Of a DNA stretch of 15,377 nt, positions 1 to 6,246 are shown piece after piece. The stretch comes from JADLCB01 sp964398315. GTDB lineage: Bacteria > Planctomycetota > Phycisphaerae > Tepidisphaerales > Tepidisphaeraceae. The position numbers and the translations under genes were made by a program. The notes under the pieces are model-generated. The model ran no database searches and was not told the DNA's origin. It was given only the letters and a program-made list of their open reading frames with translations. Location of the stretch: NCBI GenBank assembly GCA_964398315.1, contig CAYNMV010000086.1, positions 1 to 15,377 of the forward strand, written 5' to 3'. Position 1 is the stretch's first letter, and each line of letters opens with the position of its first letter.

Positions 1-936
1 GAGATGGAGCGCGATGACAGCATTTTCCTCATGGGCGAGGAGGTGGCCGAGTACAACGGCGCCTACAAGGTGTCCGAAGGGATGCTGGAGCGCTTTGGCC
101 CGCGCCGGGTTATCGATACCCCCATCAGCGAAGCGGGCTTCTCCGGCCTGGGCGTGGGGGCGGCGATGGTGGGCCTGCGGCCGATCATCGAATTCATGAG
201 CTGGTCGTTCACCTTCGTCTGCCTTGACCAGATCGTCAATAACGCCGCCAACATCCGCTACATGAGCGGCGGGCAGTTCAAGATCCCGATCGTGTTCCGC
301 GGCGGCAACGGCATTGCTCACCAGCTGGGCGCCACCCACAGCCACCGTGTCGAGACGGTATACGCCCGCATCCCGGGCCTGGTGGTGATCTCTCCCTCAA
401 CGCCCTACGACGCCAAGGGGCTGCTGAAGACCGCCATCCGCTGTGATGATCCGGTCATCTTCCTGGAAAGCGAGATCCTGCTGGCCGATCGCGGCGAGGT
501 GCCGGAGGAGGAATACACCCTGCCCATCGGCAAGGCCCACGTCGAGCGCGAGGGCGCGGATGTAACGATCATCAGCTACGGCAAGAGCATGGCCCGCTTC
601 GCCCGCCCGGCAGCAGCCCGGCTGGTGGAAGAGGAAGGGATCGATGTCGAGCTGATCGACCTGCGCACCCTGCGCCCGCTCGACACCCAGACGCTCATCG
701 AAAGCGTCCAGAAGACCAACCGCTGCGTGATCGTCAGCGAGGACTACGGCTATTGCGGCATGGGCCATGCCGTCGCGGCCAAGATCAGCAAGCCCGTCTT
801 CGACTACCTCGACGCCCCCATCGAGGTGGTCCACAGCGACGAAATCCCGATCCCCTTCAACCACTACCTCGAAGAAGCCACCATGCCGAGCGTGGATCGT
901 GTGATCGAAGCGGTGAAGGAAGTGACGTACCGATAG
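1..936 (+). CDS. pdhB: Pyruvate dehydrogenase E1 component, beta subunit (5'-truncated by window edge)
   Basis: This is the beta subunit of the thiamine-diphosphate-dependent E1 enzyme, which with the alpha subunit decarboxylates pyruvate and acetylates the lipoyl group of E2. The reading frame is open from base 1, so the true start lies just upstream; homologues have roughly 15-20 more residues before the LMGEEVAEY motif. Visible family motifs are GEEVAEYNGAYKVS near the N-terminus (cofactor-site glutamate), DTPISEAGFSGLGVGAAM, IRYMSGGQ, FRGGNG and a THSHR histidine segment. The C-terminal transketolase-like half contains IDLRTLRPLD and ends at TAG 934-936. The ATG at base 4 is internal to the domain and is not taken as the start. 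pdhC follows 93 bp downstream on the same strand, which supports a PDH operon. A branched-chain or acetoin dehydrogenase E1-beta is a less likely alternative. Confidence 0.93.
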   Translation, partial: EMERDDSIFLMGEEVAEYNGAYKVSEGMLERFGPRRVIDTPISEAGFSGLGVGAAMVGLRPIIEFMSWSFTFVCLDQIVNNAANIRYMSGGQFKIPIVFRGGNGIAHQLGATHSHRVETVYARIPGLVVISPSTPYDAKGLLKTAIRCDDPVIFLESEILLADRGEVPEEEYTLPIGKAHVEREGADVTIISYGKSMARFARPAAARLVEEEGIDVELIDLRTLRPLDTQTLIESVQKTNRCVIVSEDYGYCGMGHAVAAKISKPVFDYLDAPIEVVHSDEIPIPFNHYLEEATMPSVDRVIEAVKEVTYR

Positions 937-941
937 AGAAG

Positions 942-976
942 GAGCCGAGCAAGAGCCAGCAACCAGTTGTCAGTAG
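942..976 (+). repeat. Degenerate 7-bp tandem repeat array, copy A (pdhB-pdhC spacer)
   Basis: Five imperfect heptads run from 942 to 976. The three clearest are CCAGCAA (956), CCAGTTG (963) and TCAGTAG (970), with the CAG core recurring at 957, 964 and 971, exactly 7 bp apart. The array lies just after the pdhB stop codon. It is in inverted orientation relative to the array at 993-1020. The function is unknown. Confidence 0.6.
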
Positions 977-992
977 CGGGGTCAATCCACCT

Positions 993-1020
993 TGCTGGCT
1001 GCTGGCTGCTGACTACTTGG
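993..1020 (-). repeat. 7-bp tandem repeat array, inverted partner (pdhC leader)
   Basis: On the plus strand, TGCTGGC at 993 is repeated exactly at 1000, followed by TGCTGAC at 1007 and the diverged TACTTGG at 1014. The minus-strand unit is GCCAGCA, matching the units at 942-976. Segments 954-966 and 995-1007 are reverse complements at 12 of 13 positions, so the transcript could fold into a hairpin. The array ends 9 bp before the pdhC ATG and its last GG forms part of the GGAG ribosome binding site. Confidence 0.7.
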
Positions 1021-1029
1021 AGCACAACC

Positions 1030-2469
1030 ATGCCCGTTGAAATCACCATGCCCCAGCTCTCGGACACCATGACCGAGGGGACCGTCGTCAAGTGGCTCAA
1101 GAAGGAAGGCGACAAGATCAAGAGCGGCGACATCATCGCCGAGGTCGAGACCGACAAGGCGACCATGGAGATGGAGTCGTTCGAGAGCGGCACGCTGGCG
1201 GTGCTGACGGCCGGGGAAGGTGAAAAAGTGGCGGTGGGTGAACCGATCGCGGTGCTGGCCACGGGCAAGGAATCCGTCCAGGACGTCAAGAAGAATTACA
1301 AGCCGGCCAAGCGTGCTGAGGCTGCGGCCGCTGCGCCGGGCGAAACGGCCCCCGCACCTGCTGAGGCCGCCCCGGCCGCCGAACCGCAGGCAGCCGGACA
1401 GCCGCGCCAAACGGATTCCCCGCCCGGTTCGGAAGGCGAGATCAGTGCGGAGAGCGCTGGTGCCCATGCCCCGGCGGCAACCGCCACCGCCCCGCCGCCC
1501 CGCCGCAGCGAGGCTGATCGCGGTTCGAGTGGCGGCAATGGCCACACCGGCGGACGCATCAAGATCTCTCCCCTCGCCCGCCGTATTGCCCAGGAGAAGG
1601 GAATCGACATCGCGCAACTGCAGGGCTCCGGTCCCGGTGGACGCATCATCCAGGCGGATGTGCTGGCGTTCGTCGAATCGGGCGGCGATGGTGAAGCGGC
1701 CCGTCCCGCGGCGAAGGCCGTGGCTGATCAGCCGGCAGCGGCCGCACCGCAACTGCCGGTGCGCATCGCCAGCGGCCAGACCGAAGTGATTGAGCTGTCG
1801 AAGATGCGGCAGACGATCGCACTGCGCCTGCAGCAGTCCAAGCAGCAGCTCCCCCATTTTTACGAGTCGATCGACATCGACATGGAGGCCGTCAACCAGC
1901 TTCGCGAAACGGTCAACCAGAAGCTGGAGAAGCAGAAAATCCGCCTGAGCATCAGCGATTTTGTCAATAAGGCGATCGCCGTTGCGCTCAAGGAACATCC
2001 TGCGGTCAACGCGCACTTCAATGCCCAGAAGAACCAGATCACGCGCTTCGGCGATGTGCACCTGGGCATCGCGGTGGCGCTGCCGGACGGGTTGATCGTG
2101 CCGGTGCTGCGCAACATCGACCAGATGGGCCTGAAGGAGATCCGCCAGCGCAGCGTCGACCTGGTGGAGCGTGCCCGCGCCCAGCGCCTCAAGCGCGATG
2201 AGCTCAGCGGCGCCACGTTCACCGTCAGCACGCTGGGCATGTACGGTATCCGCGAGTTTGCCGCCATCATTAACCCGCCGGAAGTCGGCATCCTGGCCGT
2301 CGGCGCAGCCGAACCCCGGGCCGTCGTGCGGGATGGACAGATCGTTGCCCGCTCCATGATGACCGTCACCATCAGTGTCGATCACCGCGCAGTGGATGGC
2401 GCGGGCGCGGCCGAGTTCCTCCGCACCCTCAAAAACCTGCTCGAAGAACCGGGGATGATGCTGGTGTAG
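1030..2469 (+). CDS. pdhC: Dihydrolipoamide acetyltransferase (E2) of pyruvate dehydrogenase
   Basis: E2 transfers the acetyl group from its lipoyl arm to coenzyme A and forms the core of the PDH complex. The 479-residue product has one N-terminal lipoyl domain (about 1-80, lipoylated lysine K43 in ETDKATME), an Ala/Pro-rich swinging linker (about 92-175), a peripheral subunit-binding domain (about 177-217, ISPLARRIAQEKG and GPGGRI), a second Ala/Pro linker, and the catalytic acyltransferase domain (about 250-479) with the DHRAVDG motif (catalytic His452). The start at 1030 is chosen because PVEITMPQLSDTM is the canonical lipoyl-domain beginning and GGAG at 1019-1022 sits 7 nt upstream. An in-frame upstream ATG at 967 would add 21 residues encoded by the repeat array and is rejected. 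E3 is not encoded in this window. An E2 for another 2-oxoacid is possible, but pyruvate is most likely given the E1-beta neighbour. Confidence 0.95.
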   Translation: MPVEITMPQLSDTMTEGTVVKWLKKEGDKIKSGDIIAEVETDKATMEMESFESGTLAVLTAGEGEKVAVGEPIAVLATGKESVQDVKKNYKPAKRAEAAAAAPGETAPAPAEAAPAAEPQAAGQPRQTDSPPGSEGEISAESAGAHAPAATATAPPPRRSEADRGSSGGNGHTGGRIKISPLARRIAQEKGIDIAQLQGSGPGGRIIQADVLAFVESGGDGEAARPAAKAVADQPAAAAPQLPVRIASGQTEVIELSKMRQTIALRLQQSKQQLPHFYESIDIDMEAVNQLRETVNQKLEKQKIRLSISDFVNKAIAVALKEHPAVNAHFNAQKNQITRFGDVHLGIAVALPDGLIVPVLRNIDQMGLKEIRQRSVDLVERARAQRLKRDELSGATFTVSTLGMYGIREFAAIINPPEVGILAVGAAEPRAVVRDGQIVARSMMTVTISVDHRAVDGAGAAEFLRTLKNLLEEPGMMLV

Positions 2470-2548
2470 GCGAATCACATGGGAGGAGTCAGGATGACCG
2501 GGGGAAGGCCCTGCCGAGGCACGACGTACATCATCGAGTGATTTTGTC

Positions 2549-2716
2549 ATTGAGAAGTATCGTTTGCCCATTGAGCAGCTACGCCACCAGTATCACCTCC
2601 TGAATCGGCGTCTTACCTGGCGCTTCACACTGCAGGGCCGGTTCACACTGCAGGGCCTGTTCGTGATTGCCCTGGCAACCATTGTCGCCAGGCGGGGCCC
2701 CGCGATGCAGCGGTGA
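2549..2716 (+). pseudogene. Remnant of a small membrane protein, N-terminal part
   Basis: The frame ending at TGA 2714-2716 encodes 55 protein-like residues: a charged amphipathic stretch (EKYRLPIEQLRHQYHLLNRR) followed by a hydrophobic segment (LFVIALATIVA). This is the layout of bacterial hypothetical membrane proteins in which an LRxxYxLLNxR helix precedes the first transmembrane segment. No ATG, GTG or TTG occurs in this frame between the upstream stop at 2492-2494 and this region, so the start is missing. A second membrane segment lies downstream in another frame (2868-2994). I infer a gene broken by frameshift and start loss. It could instead be a chance open frame. Confidence 0.35.
2624..2659 (+). 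repeat. 18-bp in-frame tandem duplication
   Basis: Two adjacent 18-bp copies (2624-2641 and 2642-2659) match at 17 of 18 positions. Within the remnant reading frame they duplicate six residues (FTLQGR then FTLQGL) immediately before the hydrophobic segment. A length divisible by three keeps the frame, but the insertion would displace the start of a membrane helix. Confidence 0.85.
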
Positions 2717-2867
2717 GGCCTATCTACTGGGCGCTGTTTTTTGGCGGCTTGCCACCCCATTTGTCACATGCGCAGGGATGGAGTGCGCACGGATAGCCCG
2801 ACTCGAATGACAAGACAGAATCAGCGGCACCTGCACTGCCCACAAGCAGAGCGCGGAGGGGTTGCAG

Positions 2868-2994
2868 GTGGACCGGACGATGGCCGCGGCGACACAGGCA
2901 TGGTGGACCGCGCTCGTGCTCCCGTGGAGCTTCGCGGTGGTCTGGCTCATATTCGCTGTGGCACTGCTCAAGGAACAAGACAGCAGGAGACGTC
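2868..2994 (+). pseudogene. Remnant of a small membrane protein, second transmembrane segment
   Basis: In a frame different from 2549-2716, GTG 2868 (GGAGGGG at 2855-2861, 6 nt upstream) or ATG 2880 begins a sequence containing a strongly hydrophobic segment (WWTALVLPWSFAVVWLIFAVALL) followed by basic residues. The frame stays open to 3212, but beyond 2994 it runs antisense to the aminotransferase gene and loses protein character. It could be the second half of the decayed gene at 2549-2716, or a small single-pass membrane protein of its own. The good ribosome binding site makes the second option worth keeping. Confidence 0.3.
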
Positions 2995-4095
2995 TCATCC
3001 TGCGATGTCGCGCAGGGTGGTGGCGACGTAGCGCACCTGCTCCTCGGTCAACTCGGGATAGATCGGCAATGCCAGCACCTCACGGCAGGCGCGCTCGCTT
3101 TCGGGCAGGTCACCTTCCTTGTAGCCCAGATGAGCGAAGCACTCCTGAAGGTGCAGCGGGATCGGGTAGTAGATGGCCGAGCCAATCCCGGCGGCGGCGA
3201 GCTTCTGCTTGACCGCGTCCCGGTCCTTCACCCGCACGACGTACTGGTTGTAGATACTCTGGTTTTCCGGCAGGATCGTCGGGGTGATGACGTTCGTGCC
3301 CGAGAGCAGCTCATCGTAAATCGCGGCATTGCGGCGGCGGCCGGCGTGCCAGCGATCCAGGTGCTTCAGCTTGATCTCCAGCACGGCGGCCTGGATGGCG
3401 GCCATGCGGAACATGCCGCCGATGTACTTGTGGTGATACTGGTGGCCGCTGCCGTGGACACGCAGCAGCCGGCATTTTTCAGCCAGGGCGTCATCGTTGG
3501 TACAGATGGCCCCGGCATCACCCATCGCACCCAGGTTCTTGGTGGGATAGAAACTCAGGCACCCGAGCGTGCCCAGCGAGGTAGCCGGCCGGCCGTTCTG
3601 CGTGGCGCCGATCGCCTGGGCGGCATCCTCGATCACCCTGATCCCCCGCTCACGGGCCAGGGCATTGATCGGCTCCATCGCCGCCACTTGCCCAAACAGG
3701 TGGACCGGCATGATCGCCCTGGTGCGCGGGGTGAGGCGTTTTTTCACATCCGCCGGATCGAGGTTGAAGGTGGCCGGATCGATGTCGCAGAAGATGACCT
3801 TCGCCCCCGTACGGGCGATGCAGCCAGCCGAGGCAAAAAAGGTGAAGGCAGGCACGATGACCTCATCACCGGGGCCGATGTCCATTGCCATCAGCCCGCA
3901 GAGCAGGGCATCGGTGCCGCTGCTGACGCCGATGGCGTGCTTCGTATGGCAATAGGTGGCCAGTTGCTTCTCAAAGCGTTCGACCGCCGGGCCGAGGATG
4001 AACGCCTGGCGGTCGATCAGATCGCCCACCGCCTGCAGAATCTCTTCGCGCAGGGGTTCGTATTGCTGCGACAAGTCGAGCAGTTTCACTTCCAT
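2995..4095 (-). CDS. DegT/DnrJ/EryC1/StrS family sugar aminotransferase
   Basis: A PLP-dependent aminotransferase of 366 residues, of the family that aminates keto groups of nucleotide-linked sugars for surface polysaccharide or glycan synthesis. Visible features are LDLSQQY at the N-terminus, GVSSGTDAL at 56-64 (cofactor phosphate region), PAFTFFASAG, VHLFGQ at 131-136, EDAAQAIGA with Asp157, SFYPTKNLGAMGDAGAI with the Schiff-base lysine at K186, and RVHGSGHQYHHKYIGGMFRM. This pattern resembles UDP-2-acetamido-3-keto-hexuronate aminotransferases (WbpE-like), but the substrate cannot be fixed from sequence. The start is ATG 4095, where MEVKLLDLSQQY matches the family N-terminus; the upstream in-frame extension to 4362 is low-complexity and contains the spacer repeats. 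There is no Shine-Dalgarno; a TACTCT box lies 9 nt before the start. Confidence 0.93.
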   Translation of the reverse strand: MEVKLLDLSQQYEPLREEILQAVGDLIDRQAFILGPAVERFEKQLATYCHTKHAIGVSSGTDALLCGLMAMDIGPGDEVIVPAFTFFASAGCIARTGAKVIFCDIDPATFNLDPADVKKRLTPRTRAIMPVHLFGQVAAMEPINALARERGIRVIEDAAQAIGATQNGRPATSLGTLGCLSFYPTKNLGAMGDAGAICTNDDALAEKCRLLRVHGSGHQYHHKYIGGMFRMAAIQAAVLEIKLKHLDRWHAGRRRNAAIYDELLSGTNVITPTILPENQSIYNQYVVRVKDRDAVKQKLAAAGIGSAIYYPIPLHLQECFAHLGYKEGDLPESERACREVLALPIYPELTEEQVRYVATTLRDIAG

Positions 4096-4104
4096 GATAC
4101 CGGG

Positions 4105-4110
4105 AGAGTA
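4105..4110 (-). promoter_or_regulatory. Candidate -10 box (TACTCT) of a near-leaderless transcript
   Basis: TACTCT on the minus strand ends 9 nt before the ATG of the aminotransferase gene, with no Shine-Dalgarno between. A start of transcription at the usual distance would leave a leader of only about 3 nt. No clear -35 box is visible. The same arrangement occurs at 5097 and 7308. Confidence 0.4.
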
Positions 4111-4155
4111 CACGCCCGGCGGCATGGGAGAAAGCGGCCGGGCACCAAAGATGCG

Positions 4156-4176
4156 GGCAGCAGGCAAGAGGCAAGT
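4156..4176 (+). repeat. 7-bp tandem repeat array (aminotransferase upstream spacer)
   Basis: Three contiguous heptads, GGCAGCA (4156), GGCAAGA (4163) and GGCAAGT (4170), differ from each other at one to three positions. They lie in the 292-bp spacer between the aminotransferase start (4095) and the ferritin-like gene end (4388). Positions 4163-4174 are the reverse complement of 4223-4234 at 11 of 12 bases. Confidence 0.65.
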
Positions 4177-4221
4177 AGACGATCTAATCGCAGCCCCTGC
4201 GCCGGCAGCTTCACGAGAGAC

Positions 4222-4256
4222 CCTTGCCTCTCGCCCTCCGCCTGCCCCCTTGCCCA
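4222..4256 (-). repeat. 7-bp tandem repeat array, inverted partner
   Basis: On the plus strand, heptads CCTTGCC (4222), TCTCGCC (4229), CTCCGCC (4236) and, after one diverged unit, TTGCCCA (4250) keep a 7-bp register. The minus-strand units are of the GGCNAGN type, matching the array at 4156-4176 in the opposite orientation. The rest of this spacer (to 4387) shows no gene and no clear terminator. Confidence 0.55.
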
Positions 4257-4387
4257 CTTCAAGACATACGGTGGGCCTTACGACAGGTGGACCGGTCCTA
4301 AGCGAACCGCGGGGATCGGCAGCGAGGAGATCCGGTTGGGGCGAAGCTCGGTCGCATCGCACCGGCTATGTGCCCTGCCGAGCGGCG

Positions 4388-4894
4388 TTAGCTCTGCGCC
4401 TGGCGGTTAATGTGACTTTCGGCGATCTGGGTCAGGCGTTTGTCGGTGTCGCCTTCCTCATCCAGCGTGGTCTGCAGGGTACTGGCGATGTCCTCCATGC
4501 GCAGTTGCCGGGCAAAGGTGCGCAGGGTGCCGTAGCCGGCGATCTCATAGTGCTCGACTCGCTGGGCAGCGGCGATCAGCGCTGCATCGCGCACATCGGG
4601 ATCCCCCTTGGCGCTGATGGCATCATTGCCTTCGCTGATCAGCCCCTTCATTGCATCGCAGGTTTCACGTTCGGGGATTCGGCCAAGCCGGTCAAAGATG
4701 GCCTCCAACCGGTGAACATGCTGCTCGGTCTGGGCATGATGGGCCAGGAAAGCCCGTTTCAGATCCTCGTTGGAAGCGGCCTCAGCCATTTTGGGCAGTG
4801 CGTCAGTCAGGCGCTTCTCCGCATCATACAAATCTTCAAGCTGGTGAATGAACAGATCCTTGAGACTGTTGAACTCGTGGCTGAACAGGGCCAT
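4388..4894 (-). CDS. Ferritin-like protein, YciE/YciF family (DUF892)
   Basis: A 168-residue, probably cytoplasmic, all-helical protein of the YciE/YciF ferritin-like family, often linked to stress responses; the biochemical role is not established. Visible features are the family opening LKDLFIHQLEDLYDAEKRLTDALPKM (about 11-36, with metal-ligand-type acidic residues E20 and E26), a second helix with AHHAQTEQHVHRLEAIF (about 51-67), AAQRVEHYEIAGYGTL (about 109-124) and a final helix with LQTTLDEEGDTDKRLTQIAE. Length is typical for the family. The ATG at 4894 has a good AGGAG upstream (about 7 nt). The gene is divergent from the epimerase gene at 5113, with a 218-bp spacer that contains a two-copy repeat at 4985-5023. 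Confidence 0.9.
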   Translation of the reverse strand: MALFSHEFNSLKDLFIHQLEDLYDAEKRLTDALPKMAEAASNEDLKRAFLAHHAQTEQHVHRLEAIFDRLGRIPERETCDAMKGLISEGNDAISAKGDPDVRDAALIAAAQRVEHYEIAGYGTLRTFARQLRMEDIASTLQTTLDEEGDTDKRLTQIAESHINRQAQS

Positions 4895-4984
4895 GGCAGG
4901 CTCCTTTCGAATAGTTGCGACAGAGATAACGGTTCACACATGCGACGCGGTGCAAGGGCTGTGCCTTTGAGCCCGGTGTGACCC

Positions 4985-5023
4985 GTTGTCTTGCGACGGG
5001 ACCGGTTGTCGTGCAACGGGACC
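4985..5023. repeat. Two-copy direct repeat, 20-bp period, in divergent spacer
   Basis: GTTGTCTTGCGACGGGACC (4985-5003) recurs as GTTGTCGTGCAACGGGACC (5005-5023), 17 of 19 identical and offset by exactly 20 bp. Each copy is itself hairpin-like: CCCGTTGT pairs with GCGACGGG with G-T wobbles, and GTTG pairs with CAAC in the second copy. A two-helical-turn spacing between divergent start codons suggests paired operator sites, but no promoter is clear. Confidence 0.6.
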
Positions 5024-5096
5024 AGATGATCGCCGCGGTGCAGGCGCCGCGTGCCCGATCGCCCTGCGGCTCCCGTGCATCCATCGCCGCGGATGC

Positions 5097-5102
5097 TACA
5101 AT
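5097..5102 (+). promoter_or_regulatory. Candidate -10 box (TACAAT) of a near-leaderless transcript
   Basis: TACAAT ends 10 nt before ATG 5113 of the epimerase gene, and the interval contains no Shine-Dalgarno. No convincing -35 box is seen 16-18 bp upstream. The spacing matches the boxes at 4105-4110 (minus) and 7308-7313. Confidence 0.45.
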
Positions 5103-5112
5103 CGCCGCGCAT

Positions 5113-6000
5113 ATGAGTTACGAGCGTTTGCGCATCGCGGTGACGGGCGGCAGCGGTGTTGTGGGTCGGTCGGTCATCCGCTACCTGGCTGAACGTGGCC
5201 ACAGTCTCATCAACATTGATCAACGGGCATGCCCTGATCTGCCAGCCCGCTTCGTCTTCATGGATTTGCGCAAGCGCGAACTCCTGCAACCCGTGCTGGA
5301 GCAGGTGGATGTGGTGCTTCACCTGGGTGAGATTCCCCACGCCGGCCGCTTCTCCGATGAATACACCTATGGCCACAACACCACCGTCGGCGCCACGGTG
5401 CTGACAACGGCGGCCGACCTGAAGCTGCGGCACGTGGTCTACACCAGCACCTGCCAGATTTACGGTGCCTGGGGCCGGCCGGTGGTGCCGCCGGTACGTC
5501 TGCCGGTGGATGAGGATCACCCCCCGCAGCCGGCCAACGCATACTCGCTGAGTAAGACGGCCAACGAGGGGTATTGCCGGTTCGTGGCAAATGATAAGGA
5601 ACTGCGGGTGTCGATCTTCCGCCTGCCCTGGGTGATCCCGGCCGGGGCCGAGGCGCGCATGGTCCGCTGGCTGATGCGCGACTCCCATCCGATCGAGCGT
5701 GACGGCGCTGGCACCTACCTGCATGCCAGCGATATCGGCCCGGCCTTCGAGGCAGCGGTGTTGCTCAATCGCGAGGGGTGCCATGTGTACAACCTCAGTG
5801 CCCCGGATGCGATGATGCGGCAGCCGGTGGCCGAGCAGATCCAGCGGCAGTATCCCGACTGGCCCAGCCTGCCAGACAACTGGCCGGCGCATGGCTCAAT
5901 CCTGGTGACTGACCGCGCCCGCCAGACACTGGGCTGGGAAGCGAAATGGACCATTCGAACCCAATACGAACAGCTCACAGGCGACCCTTGGCAGGACTGA
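5113..6000 (+). CDS. NAD-dependent epimerase/dehydratase (extended SDR)
   Basis: A 295-residue extended short-chain dehydrogenase/reductase of the NAD-dependent epimerase/dehydratase family, which acts on nucleotide sugars or related substrates. The N-terminal Rossmann motif is TGGSGVVG (11-18), followed by an acidic residue at the end of strand 2 (INID, about 33-36), MDLRKRE (about 50-56), VVLHLGEIPH (about 67-76), YTSTCQIYG (about 110-118) and the catalytic pair in AYSLSK (Y144, K148). HASDIGPAFEAAV is the usual late motif, with the substrate-specific C-terminus after it. ATG 5113 is chosen because RIAVTGGSG follows at the expected distance; the in-frame extension to 4978 is encoded by the spacer repeats. 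The true substrate is unknown. It is not co-directional with the aminotransferase, so a shared pathway is only a possibility. Confidence 0.9.
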   Translation: MSYERLRIAVTGGSGVVGRSVIRYLAERGHSLINIDQRACPDLPARFVFMDLRKRELLQPVLEQVDVVLHLGEIPHAGRFSDEYTYGHNTTVGATVLTTAADLKLRHVVYTSTCQIYGAWGRPVVPPVRLPVDEDHPPQPANAYSLSKTANEGYCRFVANDKELRVSIFRLPWVIPAGAEARMVRWLMRDSHPIERDGAGTYLHASDIGPAFEAAVLLNREGCHVYNLSAPDAMMRQPVAEQIQRQYPDWPSLPDNWPAHGSILVTDRARQTLGWEAKWTIRTQYEQLTGDPWQD

Positions 6001-6022
6001 TGCCCGGCGAGGTACTGCCCTG

Positions 6023-6037
6023 GCGACATATTGTCGC
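6023..6037. other. Perfect inverted repeat downstream of the epimerase gene
   Basis: GCGACA and TGTCGC are separated by TAT (6-3-6), beginning 22 bp after the epimerase stop codon. No T-run follows, so it is either a hairpin at the mRNA 3' end or a dyad binding site. The remaining spacer to 6246 shows no gene. Confidence 0.4.
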
Positions 6038-6246
6038 ATTCTGTCAAAGAATTGTGGATACGGCAGGTGGACAGAGCGCGGATTTTGCCTGATTTCCGCC
6101 GGATGGACTAACAACAATCCCGCTGCTGGGTCGTATAGAGAGGGCAAGGCAACCGAAACGGCAAGGATGCTGCATCGGGAACTTGCTGTCCGGTCAGACG
6201 TCTGTAAGGCCGGCGGGATTATCTTTTTGCTCTCGGGAAGGGAATC

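Larger units (their letters stand above)
2470..2994. other. Gene-poor 525-bp spacer with decayed coding remnants
   Basis: No intact gene is supported here. The stretch holds two membrane-segment remnants in different frames (2549-2716 and 2868-2994), an 18-bp tandem duplication (2624-2659), an imperfect 9-bp-stem inverted repeat at 2671-2692 and an adjoining perfect 12-bp palindrome GCGGGGCCCCGC at 2692-2703. No T-run follows these hairpins, so there is no convincing terminator for pdhC. A 15-codon frame at 2494 has GGAGG upstream but resembles nothing I recognise. Confidence 0.6.

Noticed and set aside
967..1029. Upstream extension of pdhC to ATG 967
   Set aside because: The 21 extra residues are encoded by the heptad repeat array, do not belong to the lipoyl domain and lack a ribosome binding site, while ATG 1030 has GGAG at the right distance.
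2479..2541. A 15-20 codon frame after pdhC with GGAGG before ATG 2494
   Set aside because: It is too short, has no recognisable sequence and lies in decayed spacer; the GGAGG can easily occur by chance.
982..2571. A 529-codon open frame on the minus strand opposite pdhC
   Set aside because: It is the complement of an unmistakable E2 gene. Its translation is Arg/Gly/His/Asp-rich low-complexity sequence without motifs.
2671..2703. Hairpin plus GC palindrome as a terminator for pdhC
   Set aside because: It is 200 bp past the stop codon, lacks a T-run on either strand and overlaps the remnant reading frame.
3130..4410. A 426-codon open frame on the plus strand opposite the aminotransferase gene
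   Set aside because: The opposite strand encodes a canonical DegT-family enzyme, and this frame reads as its antisense shadow, extending through repeats in the spacer.
6059..6090. A possible sigma-54 promoter upstream of the prepilin-type gene
   Set aside because: The GG and GC elements do not have the required 10-bp spacing, so the match fails.
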